This document shows, in pieces, positions 16,927 to 25,955 of a stretch of DNA of 64,000 nt; the first letter of the stretch is position 1, and each line of letters begins with the position of its first letter. The DNA comes from WS-9 sp036274595 (GTDB lineage: Bacteria > Eisenbacteria > RBG-16-71-46 > SZUA-252), in NCBI GenBank assembly GCA_036274595.1, contig DASUFL010000147.1, positions 1 through 64,000 of the forward strand. Direction: 5' to 3'. The notes below the pieces were generated by a model, which saw nothing but the letters and a program-made list of their open reading frames with translations, searched no databases and had not been told where the DNA came from. A program made the position numbers and the translations under genes.

Positions 16927-17873
16927 AGGTCCTGGTGACCGGGATCACCGGTTTCGCAGGCAGCCACCTGGTCGACTACCTGCTCACGATCCCCGGCGTC
17001 GAGATCTCCGGCATCCTCCGCTGGCGAAGCCGCACCGAGAACATCGAGCACTTCATGGACAGGGTGCGGCTGGTCGAATGCGACCTCCGCGACGCGTCCT
17101 CGGTGCGCGACGCGATCGACGAGCTCCGCCCGGACCGGATCTTCCATCTGGCGGCCCAGAGCTTCGTGCCCACGTCGTGGACGGCGCCGACCGAATCGCT
17201 CGTCACCAACATCATCGGTCAGCTCAACCTCTTCGAGGCGGTGAAGAAGCTCGGCATCAAGCCGCGGATCCAGCTGGCCTGCTCGAGCGAGCAGTACGGG
17301 ATGGTCTACGAGAACGAGCTTCCCATCCGCGAGACCAATCCGCTCCGGCCGCTCTCGCCCTACGCGGTGAGCAAGGTGGGTCAGGACGCCCTCGGCTACC
17401 AGTACTGGATGAGCTTCGGGATTCCGATCGTGCGCACGCGCGGCTTCAACCACGAGGGCCCGCGGCGCGGACCGGTCTTCGTCTGCTCGGATTTCGCGCG
17501 GCAGATCGCCGACATCGAGAAGGGGCGGAAGGCGCCGGTGATCCGCGTGGGGAATCTCGAGGCCCGCCGCGACTTCACCGACGTGCGCGACATCGTGCGC
17601 GGATACTGGCTCTCCCTCGAGAAGGCGGAGATGGGCGAGGTCTACAACCTCTGCTCCGGCAAGGACTGGACGATCCGCGCGATGCTCGATCTCCTTCTCT
17701 CGATGTCCAGCGTGAAGGTGAAGGTGGAGCAGGATCCCGCGCGCATGCGTCCGAGCGACGTGCCGGTGCTCCTGGGCGATGCCTCCAAGTTCCACAAGGC
17801 GACCGGCTGGAAGCCGGAGATCCCCTTCGAGCAGACGCTCCGGGACCTGCTCGAGTACTGGCGGGCCCGGTAG
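16923..17873 (+). CDS. gmd: GDP-mannose 4,6-dehydratase-like SDR enzyme
   Basis: Short-chain dehydrogenase expected to turn GDP-mannose into GDP-4-keto-6-deoxymannose. The 316-residue protein has the NAD(P) motif GITGFAGSH (7-15), FHLAAQSFVPTSW, the catalytic SSEQYG (121-126), Tyr147 and Lys151 in YAVSK, TRGFNHEGPRRG, and RRDFTDVRD. It belongs to the short (about 320-residue) Gmd-like group rather than the 350-370-residue Escherichia type. It overlaps pyrF by four bases and precedes a likely reductase. The product could feed both GDP-D-rhamnose (next gene) and GDP-L-fucose (gene at 33339). Substrate is inferred from motif resemblance. Confidence 0.82.
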   Translation: MKVLVTGITGFAGSHLVDYLLTIPGVEISGILRWRSRTENIEHFMDRVRLVECDLRDASSVRDAIDELRPDRIFHLAAQSFVPTSWTAPTESLVTNIIGQLNLFEAVKKLGIKPRIQLACSSEQYGMVYENELPIRETNPLRPLSPYAVSKVGQDALGYQYWMSFGIPIVRTRGFNHEGPRRGPVFVCSDFARQIADIEKGRKAPVIRVGNLEARRDFTDVRDIVRGYWLSLEKAEMGEVYNLCSGKDWTIRAMLDLLLSMSSVKVKVEQDPARMRPSDVPVLLGDASKFHKATGWKPEIPFEQTLRDLLEYWRAR

Positions 17874-17876
17874 CCG

Positions 17877-18851
17877 TTGCGTCTCTTCATCACGGGGGTG
17901 GCCGGCTTCGCGGGCGGCCATCTGCTCGAGCATCTCGCGGAGGTGGGTGGCTTCGAAGTCCACGGAGCGGACCACGCTCCGCTCGAAGCGCACGCGAACG
18001 CGGGCGCGCTCCGCGCGCGACTCGCCTCCTATGGCGCGCTCGACATCACGAGCGCCGACGCGGTGGACTCCTGGCTCACCCGGGGGAAGCCTGACGCCCT
18101 GATCCATCTCGCGGCCCAGGCGTCGGGCGCGGACGCGCTCGAGAAGCCGGTCGCGACCTATGACGTCAACGTCATGGGCACGCTCCACGTCCTGGAAGCC
18201 CTCCGCCGCACGGCGCCCTCCGCGCGCGTGCTCGTGACGGGCTCGGCCGACGTCTATGGCTCTGGCGCCGCGGACGGGCGCATCCGCGAGGACGCTCCGC
18301 TTCGGCCGGCGAACCCCTACGCCGGGAGCAAGGCCGCGCAGGACGTGATCGCCGAGATCTATGCCGCGACGTTCCACCTTCCGGTCATCCGGACGCGCAC
18401 GTTCTCGCACACGGGGCCCGGACAGAGGCCCCGGTTCGCGCTTGCGGGATTCGCGGATCAGCTCGCGCGGATCGACGCCGGATTCGCGCCTCCGGAGATC
18501 CGGGTCGGCAATCTCGACGTGACGCGGGAGTACGGGGACGTACGGGACGTGGTCCGGGCCTACGTGCTCCTCCTTCAGCGCGGCGAGCCGGGCGCGGCCT
18601 ATAATGTGGCCACGGGCCACGGCCACAAGCTCCGGGACCTTCTCGACCGCTTGATCGAGATCTCCGGAGTCGCGGCCACGGTCGTCGTCGATCCGTCGCG
18701 GGTGCGATCCCGCGACGCGGATCATCTCGTGGGAGATCCGGCCAAGCTCGTGAGCGCGACCGGCTGGGAGCCTCTTCGTTCCATCGAACAGACCCTGTCC
18801 GACCTCTACCGGGATGCGCGCGATCGCGTGCGAGCCTCGGCGAAGCCCTAG
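17877..18851 (+). CDS. NAD(P)-dependent sugar epimerase/reductase (Rmd-like)
   Basis: A 324-residue extended SDR enzyme with ITGVAGFAGGH (5-15), HLAAQASGADALEKP, VTGSADVYGS, the catalytic pair in NPYAGSKAAQDV, TRTFSHTGPGQRP and TREYGDVRDVVRAY. Its position three bases after gmd, and the shared HTGPGQ pattern, suggest GDP-4-keto-6-deoxymannose reductase (Rmd), giving GDP-D-rhamnose. Another 4-reductase or epimerase is possible. The start is a TTG directly after the gmd stop; no ATG fits the conserved N-terminus. Confidence 0.72.
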   Translation: MRLFITGVAGFAGGHLLEHLAEVGGFEVHGADHAPLEAHANAGALRARLASYGALDITSADAVDSWLTRGKPDALIHLAAQASGADALEKPVATYDVNVMGTLHVLEALRRTAPSARVLVTGSADVYGSGAADGRIREDAPLRPANPYAGSKAAQDVIAEIYAATFHLPVIRTRTFSHTGPGQRPRFALAGFADQLARIDAGFAPPEIRVGNLDVTREYGDVRDVVRAYVLLLQRGEPGAAYNVATGHGHKLRDLLDRLIEISGVAATVVVDPSRVRSRDADHLVGDPAKLVSATGWEPLRSIEQTLSDLYRDARDRVRASAKP

Positions 18852-18859
18852 GAGCGACT

Positions 18860-20176
18860 TTGCGGATCACGATCGTAGGAACTGGTTACGTCGGGCTCGT
18901 CACCGGGGCCGGGTTCGCCGATTTCGGCAACCAGGTGCTCTGCGTCGACGTGGATCGCGCGAAGATCGAGATGCTGGAGCGCGGCCAGCTCCCGTTCTAC
19001 GAGCCCGGCCTGGACGACCTGATCGCGCGGAACGTGCGCGAGCGGCGGCTTCGCTTCGGCCTCTCGCTCGAGGAAGCGACCCGCTGGGGCGAGGCGATCT
19101 TCATCTGTGTCGGGACGCCCCAGGGCGAGGACGGGCGCGCCGACCTCAAGTACGTCGACGCGGCCGCGCGCACCATAGCGCGGGCCATGAACGGCTACCG
19201 GCTCATCGTCCAGAAGAGCACGGTCCCGGTGGGCACCGCGGAGCGCGTGCGCGGGATCGTGAAGAAGAACGCGAAGCGCGGGATGAAGTTCGACGTCGCT
19301 TCCAACCCCGAGTTCCTTCGCGAGGGGACCGCCGTCGAGAACTGGATGCGCCCCGACCGCGTGGTCATCGGAGCCGACTCCACGCGGGCGCGGCAGCTCC
19401 TCCGCGAGATCTACTCGCCCCTCTATCTCATCGAGACGCCGATGGTGGTCACCGACGTGCGCACCGCGGAGCTCATCAAGTACGCGGCCAACGCGTTCCT
19501 CGCGACCAAGATCTCGTTCATCAACGAGATGGCGAACCTGTCGGAGGCGCTCGGGGCCGACGTGAAGGACGTGGCCAAGGCGATGGGGCTGGACCGCCGC
19601 ATCGGGCCCAAGTTCCTCCATCCGGGACCGGGGTTCGGCGGCTCCTGCCTGCCGAAGGACACGCAGGCCATGGCCGCGTTCGCGCGGAAGGTCGGCGTGA
19701 AGCTCCGGATCGTCGAGGCCGCGGTCGAGACCAACGACGCCCAGCGGGACATCGCGATCGGGAAGGTGATGGACGCGCTCAAGGGATCGCGCCGATCGCG
19801 CACCGCCGCGATCCTCGGGCTCTCGTACAAGCCCGACACCGACGACCTGCGCGAAGCGCCCGCGCTCTACATCATCCGCGCGCTCTTGAAGCGGGGCGTG
19901 CGCGTGCGGGCGTACGACCCGGTGGTGCGCGAAGGGGCCGCGGGCCTCCCGGCGGGCATCACCTTCGCGGAGAACGCGTACGACGCGGCCAAGGGAGCGG
20001 ACGCGCTGGTCATCGTCACGGAGTGGAACGAATTCCGGAGGCTCGATCTCGCGCGGATCCGCCGGGCCATGCGGCGGCGGGCGATCGTCGATCTGCGCAA
20101 CATCTACGACCCGGCTTCGGTCCGGAAGCTCGGGTTCGACTACACCTCGGTGGGGAGACCAAATGAAGCTGATTGA
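18860..20176 (+). CDS. ugd: UDP-glucose 6-dehydrogenase
   Basis: Oxidises UDP-glucose to UDP-glucuronate for acidic polysaccharides. The 438-residue protein has the N-terminal NAD motif ITIVGTGYVGLVTG, GTPQGEDGRADL, STVPVGTAERV, ASNPEFLREG, the conserved Lys207 in ELIKYAANAFLA, and the catalytic cysteine Cys263 in PGFGGSCLPKD. The C-terminal half carries the UDP-binding domain with ILGLSYKPDTDDLREAP. The TTG start follows AGGAG at a good distance. The stop codon region overlaps the next gene by 14 bases. Confidence 0.95.
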   Translation: MRITIVGTGYVGLVTGAGFADFGNQVLCVDVDRAKIEMLERGQLPFYEPGLDDLIARNVRERRLRFGLSLEEATRWGEAIFICVGTPQGEDGRADLKYVDAAARTIARAMNGYRLIVQKSTVPVGTAERVRGIVKKNAKRGMKFDVASNPEFLREGTAVENWMRPDRVVIGADSTRARQLLREIYSPLYLIETPMVVTDVRTAELIKYAANAFLATKISFINEMANLSEALGADVKDVAKAMGLDRRIGPKFLHPGPGFGGSCLPKDTQAMAAFARKVGVKLRIVEAAVETNDAQRDIAIGKVMDALKGSRRSRTAAILGLSYKPDTDDLREAPALYIIRALLKRGVRVRAYDPVVREGAAGLPAGITFAENAYDAAKGADALVIVTEWNEFRRLDLARIRRAMRRRAIVDLRNIYDPASVRKLGFDYTSVGRPNEAD

Positions 20177-20624
20177 CGGCGTTGTCGTGAAGCCGCTCAA
20201 GGTGATCGCCGACGAGCGCGGGTACTTGATGGAGATGATGCGGAAGGACGACCCCTTCTTCCAGCGGTTCGGCCAGACGTACGTCTCGGTCGCCTATCCC
20301 GGCGTGGTGAAGGGGTGGCACTACCACAAGATCCAGACCGATCACTTCGTGATCGTGAAGGGGATGATGAAGGTGGTGATGTACGACGACCGCGAGAAGT
20401 CGCCGACCAAGGGGATGGTGAACGAGTTCTTCATGGGGGAGCGCAATCCGATCCTCGTGACCATACCGCCCGGGGTGTGGCACGGCATGAAGGGGATCGG
20501 GACCGAGCCCGCCATGCTCGTCAACTGCCCGACCGAGCCCTACAACTACAAGGAACCGGACGAGTACCGCTGCGACCCCCACAAGAACGACATCCCCTAC
20601 GATTGGACGCGCAAGGATGGCTGA
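20163..20624 (+). CDS. dTDP-4-dehydrorhamnose 3,5-epimerase-family cupin
   Basis: A 153-residue RmlC-like cupin. It has GWHYHKIQTDHFVIVKG, where His in WHYHK corresponds to the catalytic base region, and TIPPGVWHGMKGIGTEPAMLVN, typical of the sugar-nucleotide epimerase jelly roll. It is shorter than classical RmlC (about 180 residues) and resembles WbtF/FdtA-like or short RmlC proteins. It lies between ugd and rmlB and overlaps both, so it probably acts on the 4-keto-6-deoxyglucose made by RmlB. No rmlD follows, so the final sugar need not be L-rhamnose. Confidence 0.78.
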   Translation: MKLIDGVVVKPLKVIADERGYLMEMMRKDDPFFQRFGQTYVSVAYPGVVKGWHYHKIQTDHFVIVKGMMKVVMYDDREKSPTKGMVNEFFMGERNPILVTIPPGVWHGMKGIGTEPAMLVNCPTEPYNYKEPDEYRCDPHKNDIPYDWTRKDG

Positions 20625-21648
20625 GCGCCTGGACCTCAACCGGTCGCGCCTCCTCGTCACGGGCGGCGCGGGCTTCATCGGCAGCAACTTCGTCCACCAT
20701 CTCCGCCAGGCGTACCCCCAGGCGACGATCACGGTGCTCGACAAGCTCACCTACGCCGGGAACCTCGCCAATCTCGAGGCGGTGAAGGACGACCCAGGCT
20801 ATCGCTTCGTGAAGGGGGACATCTGCGACCGGAAGGTCGTGGCCGAGGCGATGGAGGGGTGCGACTTCGTCGTGAACTTCGCCGCCGAGACGCATGTCGA
20901 CCGCTCGATCGATCATGCGGAGGACTTCGTCCTCACGGACACGTACGGCGTGTGGGTGCTCCTCGAGGAGGCGCGGAAGCGCAAGCTGACGCGGTTCCTC
21001 CAGGTCTCGACCGACGAGGTCTACGGCGAGATCCTGGACGGCGAGGCCACCGAGGAATCGCCGCTCCTCGCGCGGAATCCGTACGCCGCGTCCAAGATCG
21101 GCGGCGACCGGCTCGCCTACTCCTACTTCGCGACCTTCCAGCTGCCGACGGTCGTGACGCGCTGCAGCAACAATTACGGTCCCTACCAGTATCCCGAGAA
21201 GCTGATCCCGCTCTTCGTGACCAACGCGCTCGAGGACAAGACGCTGCCGGTCTACGGAAGCGGACGGAACACGCGCGACTGGATTCACGTCCTCGACCAC
21301 TGCCGCGCGATCACCACGATTCTCGAGTCGCCGGGCGTGGAAGGGCACACGTTCAACATCGCCGGGAACAACGAGCGCTCGGTGAATCAGATCGCGGATC
21401 TGATCTTGAAGCGGCTCGGAAAGCCGGAGTCGCTCTTGAAGAGCGTGACCGACCGGCCGGGACACGACCGGCGCTACGCGATCGACGCGTCGAAGCTCGA
21501 ACGGATGACCGGCTTCAAGCCGCAGGTGGAGTTCGCGACCGGGATCACCGAGACGATCGACTGGTACAAGACCCATCGCTCCTGGTGGGAGGCGATCCGC
21601 TCCGGCGAGTTCCGCCAATACTACGAGAAGGTGTACGGCGCCCGCTAA
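20617..21648 (+). CDS. rmlB: dTDP-glucose 4,6-dehydratase
   Basis: NAD-dependent SDR dehydratase that makes dTDP-4-keto-6-deoxyglucose. The 343-residue protein has VTGGAGFIGSNFV, LDKLTYAGNLANL, FAAETHVDRSI, the catalytic STDEVYGE (Thr132, Asp133, Glu134), Tyr156 and Lys160 in YAASK, TRCSNNYGPYQYPEKLIPLF, and RDWIHVLDHCRAI. These are the standard RmlB signatures. No glucose-1-phosphate thymidylyltransferase (rmlA) is nearby, so it must be encoded elsewhere. It overlaps the upstream epimerase gene by eight bases. Confidence 0.95.
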   Translation: MAERLDLNRSRLLVTGGAGFIGSNFVHHLRQAYPQATITVLDKLTYAGNLANLEAVKDDPGYRFVKGDICDRKVVAEAMEGCDFVVNFAAETHVDRSIDHAEDFVLTDTYGVWVLLEEARKRKLTRFLQVSTDEVYGEILDGEATEESPLLARNPYAASKIGGDRLAYSYFATFQLPTVVTRCSNNYGPYQYPEKLIPLFVTNALEDKTLPVYGSGRNTRDWIHVLDHCRAITTILESPGVEGHTFNIAGNNERSVNQIADLILKRLGKPESLLKSVTDRPGHDRRYAIDASKLERMTGFKPQVEFATGITETIDWYKTHRSWWEAIRSGEFRQYYEKVYGAR

Positions 21649-21657
21649 GGGAAGGTA

Positions 21658-21663
21658 GGGAGG
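21658..21663 (+). promoter_or_regulatory. Shine-Dalgarno GGGAGG deciding a CTG start
   Basis: GGGAGG ends four bases before the CTG at 21668. The next in-frame ATG/GTG/TTG is the GTG at 21725, which has no such site and would remove the conserved N-terminus of the flippase. An in-frame TAG at 21656-21658 closes the frame just upstream. Confidence 0.5.
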
Positions 21664-21667
21664 CCCT

Positions 21668-23149
21668 CTGCGGAGCCTCGTCCGCTCCACGGCGATCCTG
21701 GGCTTCGGCTCGATCGCCACGATCGTGGCCGCGATCCTGCGCGCGAAGATCCTCGCCGCGTGGCTCGGGCCGGAAGGCACGGGGGCGCTCGCGCAGCTCG
21801 CCGCGTTCACCGCGGTCCTGGTCCCGTTCGCCACCCTCGGGGCGGGAAGCGGCGTGATCACGATGATCGCCGATGCCCGGGCGCGCGGCGACCTGGACCG
21901 CGTGCGGCGCATCACGAGCACGGCTCGGTCCCTGACGTGGGCCGCCGGGATCGCGCTCGCCTTGCTCTCCTTGGCGCTCTCCCCCTGGATCACCGACGCG
22001 GTCTACCGCGACCGCGCGTTCCTCTGGGCCATTCTGCTCGGCGCGGCCACCATCCCGCTCTCCGGCGTCGCCTCGATCCAGATCTCGATGCTCCAGGGGT
22101 ACGGCGCCGTCCGCGCGATGGCCGTTCTGAACGGCCTCGTCGCGGCGACCACGATCGCCACGATCGTGCCGATGGCCTGGTTCTTCGGCGTGAAGGGAGC
22201 GGTGGCGCAGCTCGTCGTCCTCGCCGTAGCGCAGATCCTGGTCGGGAACCGGCTCCTCGCGCCGCACGTGCCTTCCGCTCCCCCCGCGGCGGAGTCGAGC
22301 GTGGATCGCTCGCTCCTCCGGCCGATCGCGCGCTTCGGCGGGAGCGCGCTCCTCGTGGGGCTCTCCTCGACGCTCACGGTCCTCATCCTGCGCTCGATCA
22401 TCGTGGACAAGCTCGGGCTCGGGCAGAACGGGATCTATCAGGTCTGCGTCGGCGTGTCGGGCCTCACGATGCCTTTGATCCTGAATTCGATCACGGCGAC
22501 CGTCTGGCCCGAGATCGCCGCACAGCCGACCGACCAGGGGGCGGGCGTTCCCATGCGGAGCGGCATCCGCCTCTGCTTCCTGCTCACGACAGGGCTCGCC
22601 GCGGCGCTCATGGTGGGAGCGCCGGTCTGGGTTCCGCTCCTCTACTCGCCCAAGTTCCGCCCGGCGCTCGAGCTCCTGCCGTACCAGTTCCTCGGCGATT
22701 ACTTCCGCGCCGCGGCCTGGATGTTCGGCATCTGGCTCGTGCCCCGGAACCGGCTCCGCCCGTGGGTGCTCTTCGACGTCGTGTACGGCCTCGCGATCCT
22801 GGGCGCCTTCCTCTTCCTCGTGGATCGGATCGGCGTGCGCGCGACGGTGATCGCGTACATGCTCGCCCACATCAGCCACGCGGTGCTCCACTATGGCCTG
22901 GCGCGGCGCGCGATCGGATTCCGGCTCGGCCCCGACAACCGTGTGCTGCTCCTCGCGTCGCTCGCGCTCCTGCTCCTGCTCCTGGTCGTGCGTCCCGAGG
23001 ACACCCCCGGGATGGTGATCGGGGCGATCCTGACGGCCGCCTGGGCCGCGCTCGTGGTGCGCCCGCGCGAGTGGCGGGGCCTTCGTGACATGGCTCGGCG
23101 ACAGATCCACCGCTTCGCCCCAGGTCCAGGGCGCCCGGGAGGGGGATGA
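21668..23149 (+). CDS. Polysaccharide flippase (Wzx/MATE-MVF superfamily)
   Basis: Predicted 14-helix inner-membrane translocase that moves lipid-linked oligosaccharide to the periplasm. It has the family N-terminus LRSTAILGFG-like followed by ILRAKILAAWLGPEGTGALAQL, and about twelve to fourteen hydrophobic segments over 493 residues. The N-terminal 19 residues (LRSLVRSTAILGF...) align with the first helix of homologues but lie upstream of any ATG, GTG or TTG. A CTG at 21668 behind GGGAGG is therefore proposed as start; the GTG at 21725 is the conventional alternative. It sits between rmlB and the export genes. A second flippase is encoded at 41080-42510 on the other strand. Confidence 0.85.
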   Translation: MRSLVRSTAILGFGSIATIVAAILRAKILAAWLGPEGTGALAQLAAFTAVLVPFATLGAGSGVITMIADARARGDLDRVRRITSTARSLTWAAGIALALLSLALSPWITDAVYRDRAFLWAILLGAATIPLSGVASIQISMLQGYGAVRAMAVLNGLVAATTIATIVPMAWFFGVKGAVAQLVVLAVAQILVGNRLLAPHVPSAPPAAESSVDRSLLRPIARFGGSALLVGLSSTLTVLILRSIIVDKLGLGQNGIYQVCVGVSGLTMPLILNSITATVWPEIAAQPTDQGAGVPMRSGIRLCFLLTTGLAAALMVGAPVWVPLLYSPKFRPALELLPYQFLGDYFRAAAWMFGIWLVPRNRLRPWVLFDVVYGLAILGAFLFLVDRIGVRATVIAYMLAHISHAVLHYGLARRAIGFRLGPDNRVLLLASLALLLLLLVVRPEDTPGMVIGAILTAAWAALVVRPREWRGLRDMARRQIHRFAPGPGRPGGG

Positions 23150-23186
23150 TGCCGTCCGCCTATGGGCTTTCCGTTGCCCCTCAGGC

Positions 23187-24809
23187 ATGGCAATATCGTC
23201 GCCCTTGACCCAGATTCCCTCGATCAGCCATCGGATGGCCCCCCGCTTCGTCCTGGGGCTCACCGCCTGCTGCGCCGGCATCCTCGTCCTGACCACAGCC
23301 TGGGCCCAGACGCCCGGAGGGGGCGTGCCCGATGACGCCGCCCGCGCGGCGGCGCAGGCGACCGACACGCCCATCGAGGGGCGCGTGGATCCGATGACCT
23401 ACCGCATCGGTCCCGGCGACGAGCTGGCGCTCCGCTACTCGGACCTCCTCGAGCCGAAGATCCTGCGCGTCGCTCCCTCGGGGGAGCTCCTCCTGCCCGA
23501 CGTGGGAACGTTCCAGGTCGCCGGTCTCACGCTTGCGGAGACCCAGAAGCGGCTCAAGGAGGCGCTCAAGCCGTACATCAAGGGGAAAGGGTTCGTGCTC
23601 GCGCTCAACAAGCCGCGCCGGTTCCGCATGCCGGTGCTCGGCGATGTCGAGCGCCCCGGCTCGGTGACGCTCCAGGCCCCGGTTCGCGCGTCTGAAGCGA
23701 TCGCGGCGGCGGGAGGGGTCACCGCCACCGGAGCGCGGCGCGGCATCGAGGTGCGCCGCTCGAGCGACACGCTCCGCGTGGATCTCGTCCAGTACGCACG
23801 CGGCGGGGACCTCGCGTCGAACCCGCTCGTGTTCGAGACGGATGTCATCTACGTGCCCCCCGCGCGGAAGCGCATCGAGGTTCTCGGCGCGGTGCCCCAC
23901 CCCGGACCCTATGACTTCGTCCCGGGCGACAGGCTCACGACCGCGATCGCGCTCGGCGGCGGCACGCTCGCGGACGCGGCGCCCGAGGCCGCCGAGCTCG
24001 CGCGCGCGCGCGCCGACGGCACCCGGAGCGTCGAGAAGATCCCGATCGCCGAGGCGCTTCAAGCGCCGGGCGGGGACGCCGATCGGGTGCTCGCGGAGGG
24101 GGACCGCGTCTTCATTCCGTTCCGGTCGCACTACCTGAAGGGCGCGCACGTCGAGGTCGAAGGCGAAGTGGCGCGCCCCGGACCGTACCCGATCACGGAG
24201 GGCGTGGACCGGATCCGCTCCGTGCTCGAGCGGGCCGGCGGGTTCACCGACCAGGCCGACCGTGCCGCGATGCGCGTCGAGCGCATGGTGAAGGACGAGG
24301 AGCCCGATTCGGTGTTTCTCCGGATCGCGGTCGAGCAGGAGGAGCTCCTCGCCGGCTCCGACCGCTCGTACGTGATCGCGAAATCGCGCGAGCGGCAGGC
24401 GCTCTCCGCGCACGTCGGCGTGCTCCTCGAAGCCGGCGACGAGCGGGGCGATCTCCCGCTTCGGGACCTGGACCGGATCGTGGTCCCGAAGCGAGTCCCC
24501 TACGTCTCGGTACAGGGCGAGGTGAGGGCGCCGGGCTACGTGCCGTATCGCGAGGGATGGAAGGTGGACGACTACGTGAAGGCGGCGGGCGGCACCACGT
24601 CGCGCGCCTACAAGAGCCGGACGCGCGTGACGCTCTCGCTCACCGGGCGACCCGTGGCCGCGGGCGACGTCGGGGCGCTGCGGCCCGGGGACCAGGTCCT
24701 CATCCCGTCCAAGCCCGACCGCAATCCCTGGGGCACGATCCGCGACGTGATCGGCGTGGTCGCCGCCGCGTCGGCGATCGTGATCGCCGTGGAGGCGGTG
24801 AACCAGTGA
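23187..24809 (+). CDS. Polysaccharide export outer-membrane protein with SLBB domains (Wza-like)
   Basis: A roughly 540-residue exporter forming the outer-membrane/periplasmic channel for the polysaccharide. After a signal-like segment (TACCAGILVLTTAWAQ), the Poly_export domain starts with YRIGPGDELALRYSD. At least four SLBB-type beta-grasp units follow (for example VLGDVERPGSVTL, VLGAVPHPGPYDF, VEGEVARPGPYPI and VQGEVRAPGYVPY). A C-terminal hydrophobic segment (VVAAASAIVIAVEAV) is present instead of Wza's amphipathic helix. The start is uncertain: ATG 23187, TTG 23205 or ATG 23235, the last giving the most typical signal peptide. Its stop overlaps the Wzz-like gene (GTGA). Confidence 0.88.
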   Translation: MAISSPLTQIPSISHRMAPRFVLGLTACCAGILVLTTAWAQTPGGGVPDDAARAAAQATDTPIEGRVDPMTYRIGPGDELALRYSDLLEPKILRVAPSGELLLPDVGTFQVAGLTLAETQKRLKEALKPYIKGKGFVLALNKPRRFRMPVLGDVERPGSVTLQAPVRASEAIAAAGGVTATGARRGIEVRRSSDTLRVDLVQYARGGDLASNPLVFETDVIYVPPARKRIEVLGAVPHPGPYDFVPGDRLTTAIALGGGTLADAAPEAAELARARADGTRSVEKIPIAEALQAPGGDADRVLAEGDRVFIPFRSHYLKGAHVEVEGEVARPGPYPITEGVDRIRSVLERAGGFTDQADRAAMRVERMVKDEEPDSVFLRIAVEQEELLAGSDRSYVIAKSRERQALSAHVGVLLEAGDERGDLPLRDLDRIVVPKRVPYVSVQGEVRAPGYVPYREGWKVDDYVKAAGGTTSRAYKSRTRVTLSLTGRPVAAGDVGALRPGDQVLIPSKPDRNPWGTIRDVIGVVAAASAIVIAVEAVNQ

Positions 24810-25861
24810 GCGTGGCGCTCGCGCGGCTGGATCGGGAAGACTTCATGGGCGTCGTGCGCGCGCGGCGACGCTTCCTCGCGCTCAACGTGCTCGCGACCAC
24901 GCTCGTGGCCCTCGGGATCAGTCTGATCCTGCCGAAGTGGTACACGGGCCGCGCGGTCCTCCTTCCGCCCGCGGAAGACGACGCCTCCTCCGCGCTCAGC
25001 ATGCTGATGCCGAAGTCGCTCGGCTCCGTGCGCCTTCCCGGCGCCCCCACGGCGGCAGACCTGTTCGTCGCCGTGCTGAAGAGCCGCTCGGTGGCGGATC
25101 GCCTGGTGAGCCGGTTCGATCTCGTGCAGCGCTACCAGGCGAAGGACGAGGAACGGGCGGTGAAGGAGCTCGGCTCGCACGTGACCTTCCGCCTCGGCGA
25201 CGAGGGGACCATCACGATCGCCGTGGAAGACCAGGACCCCAAGACCGCCGCGGCCATGGCAAACGCGTACGTCGAGGAGCTGGACCGCTTCAACGTCGAG
25301 ACGCGGACCTCGAGCGCCAAGCGCACGCGCGCCTTCATCGACGAGCGCCTGACCGTGGCCAAGCGGGATCTCGCGGCCGCCGAGGATCGCCTGCGTGCGT
25401 ACCAGCAGGAGCGAAAGCTCCCGGCCCTGTCTCCCTCGGCCCAGTCCGACGCCGATGTCGGGGCGACCCTCATGGCGCAAAAGGTGGCGCTGGAGGTGAA
25501 GCTCCAGGTGCTCCAGCAATCGCTCGCCGAGTCGAGCGAGGAGGTGCGCCGCGTCCGCCAGGAGCTGGCGGCGATCGACCGGCAGGTCGGCGGGCTCCCC
25601 CAGGCGGGGATCGAGATCATGCGGCTCTGGCGCGACGTGAAGGTCCAGGAGCAGGTCTTCGAGCTCCTGACGGCGCAGCTCGAGGAGGCGCGCATCCGCG
25701 AGACGCGCGACACGCCGACGGTGCAGGTGCTGGATCACGCCGTGGTCCCGCTCCACAAGTCGCGGCCGAAGCGCTCCCTGGTCGTGATCGCGGGGTTCAT
25801 CATCGGTCTCACGGGCAGTCTCGCATGGGTGCTCCTGCACGACCGGCCGCGCCTGACTTAG
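24806..25861 (+). CDS. Chain-length determinant / Wzz-family polysaccharide co-polymerase
   Basis: Inner-membrane protein controlling polysaccharide chain length and export. It has 351 residues with a first membrane helix at about 28-48, the Wzz signature YTGRAVLLPPAEDD after it, a long coiled-coil periplasmic arm (about 160-285) and a second helix near 325-345 followed by a short cytoplasmic tail. The Pro-rich motif before the second helix (VPLHKSRPKR) is typical. There is no fused tyrosine kinase domain, and no separate Wzc or Wzb gene is present. The GTG start overlaps the stop of the Wza-like gene, so a stoichiometric pair is likely. Confidence 0.9.
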   Translation: MSVALARLDREDFMGVVRARRRFLALNVLATTLVALGISLILPKWYTGRAVLLPPAEDDASSALSMLMPKSLGSVRLPGAPTAADLFVAVLKSRSVADRLVSRFDLVQRYQAKDEERAVKELGSHVTFRLGDEGTITIAVEDQDPKTAAAMANAYVEELDRFNVETRTSSAKRTRAFIDERLTVAKRDLAAAEDRLRAYQQERKLPALSPSAQSDADVGATLMAQKVALEVKLQVLQQSLAESSEEVRRVRQELAAIDRQVGGLPQAGIEIMRLWRDVKVQEQVFELLTAQLEEARIRETRDTPTVQVLDHAVVPLHKSRPKRSLVVIAGFIIGLTGSLAWVLLHDRPRLT

Positions 25862-25955
25862 GCTGCTTGCACTTGGACGGCCTTCGTGGTCGAATGGACG
25901 CCTTCTCCGGACCATTTCATTCGCCATCGTCCCTCCCAGGCACGGAGTAGGCGCA

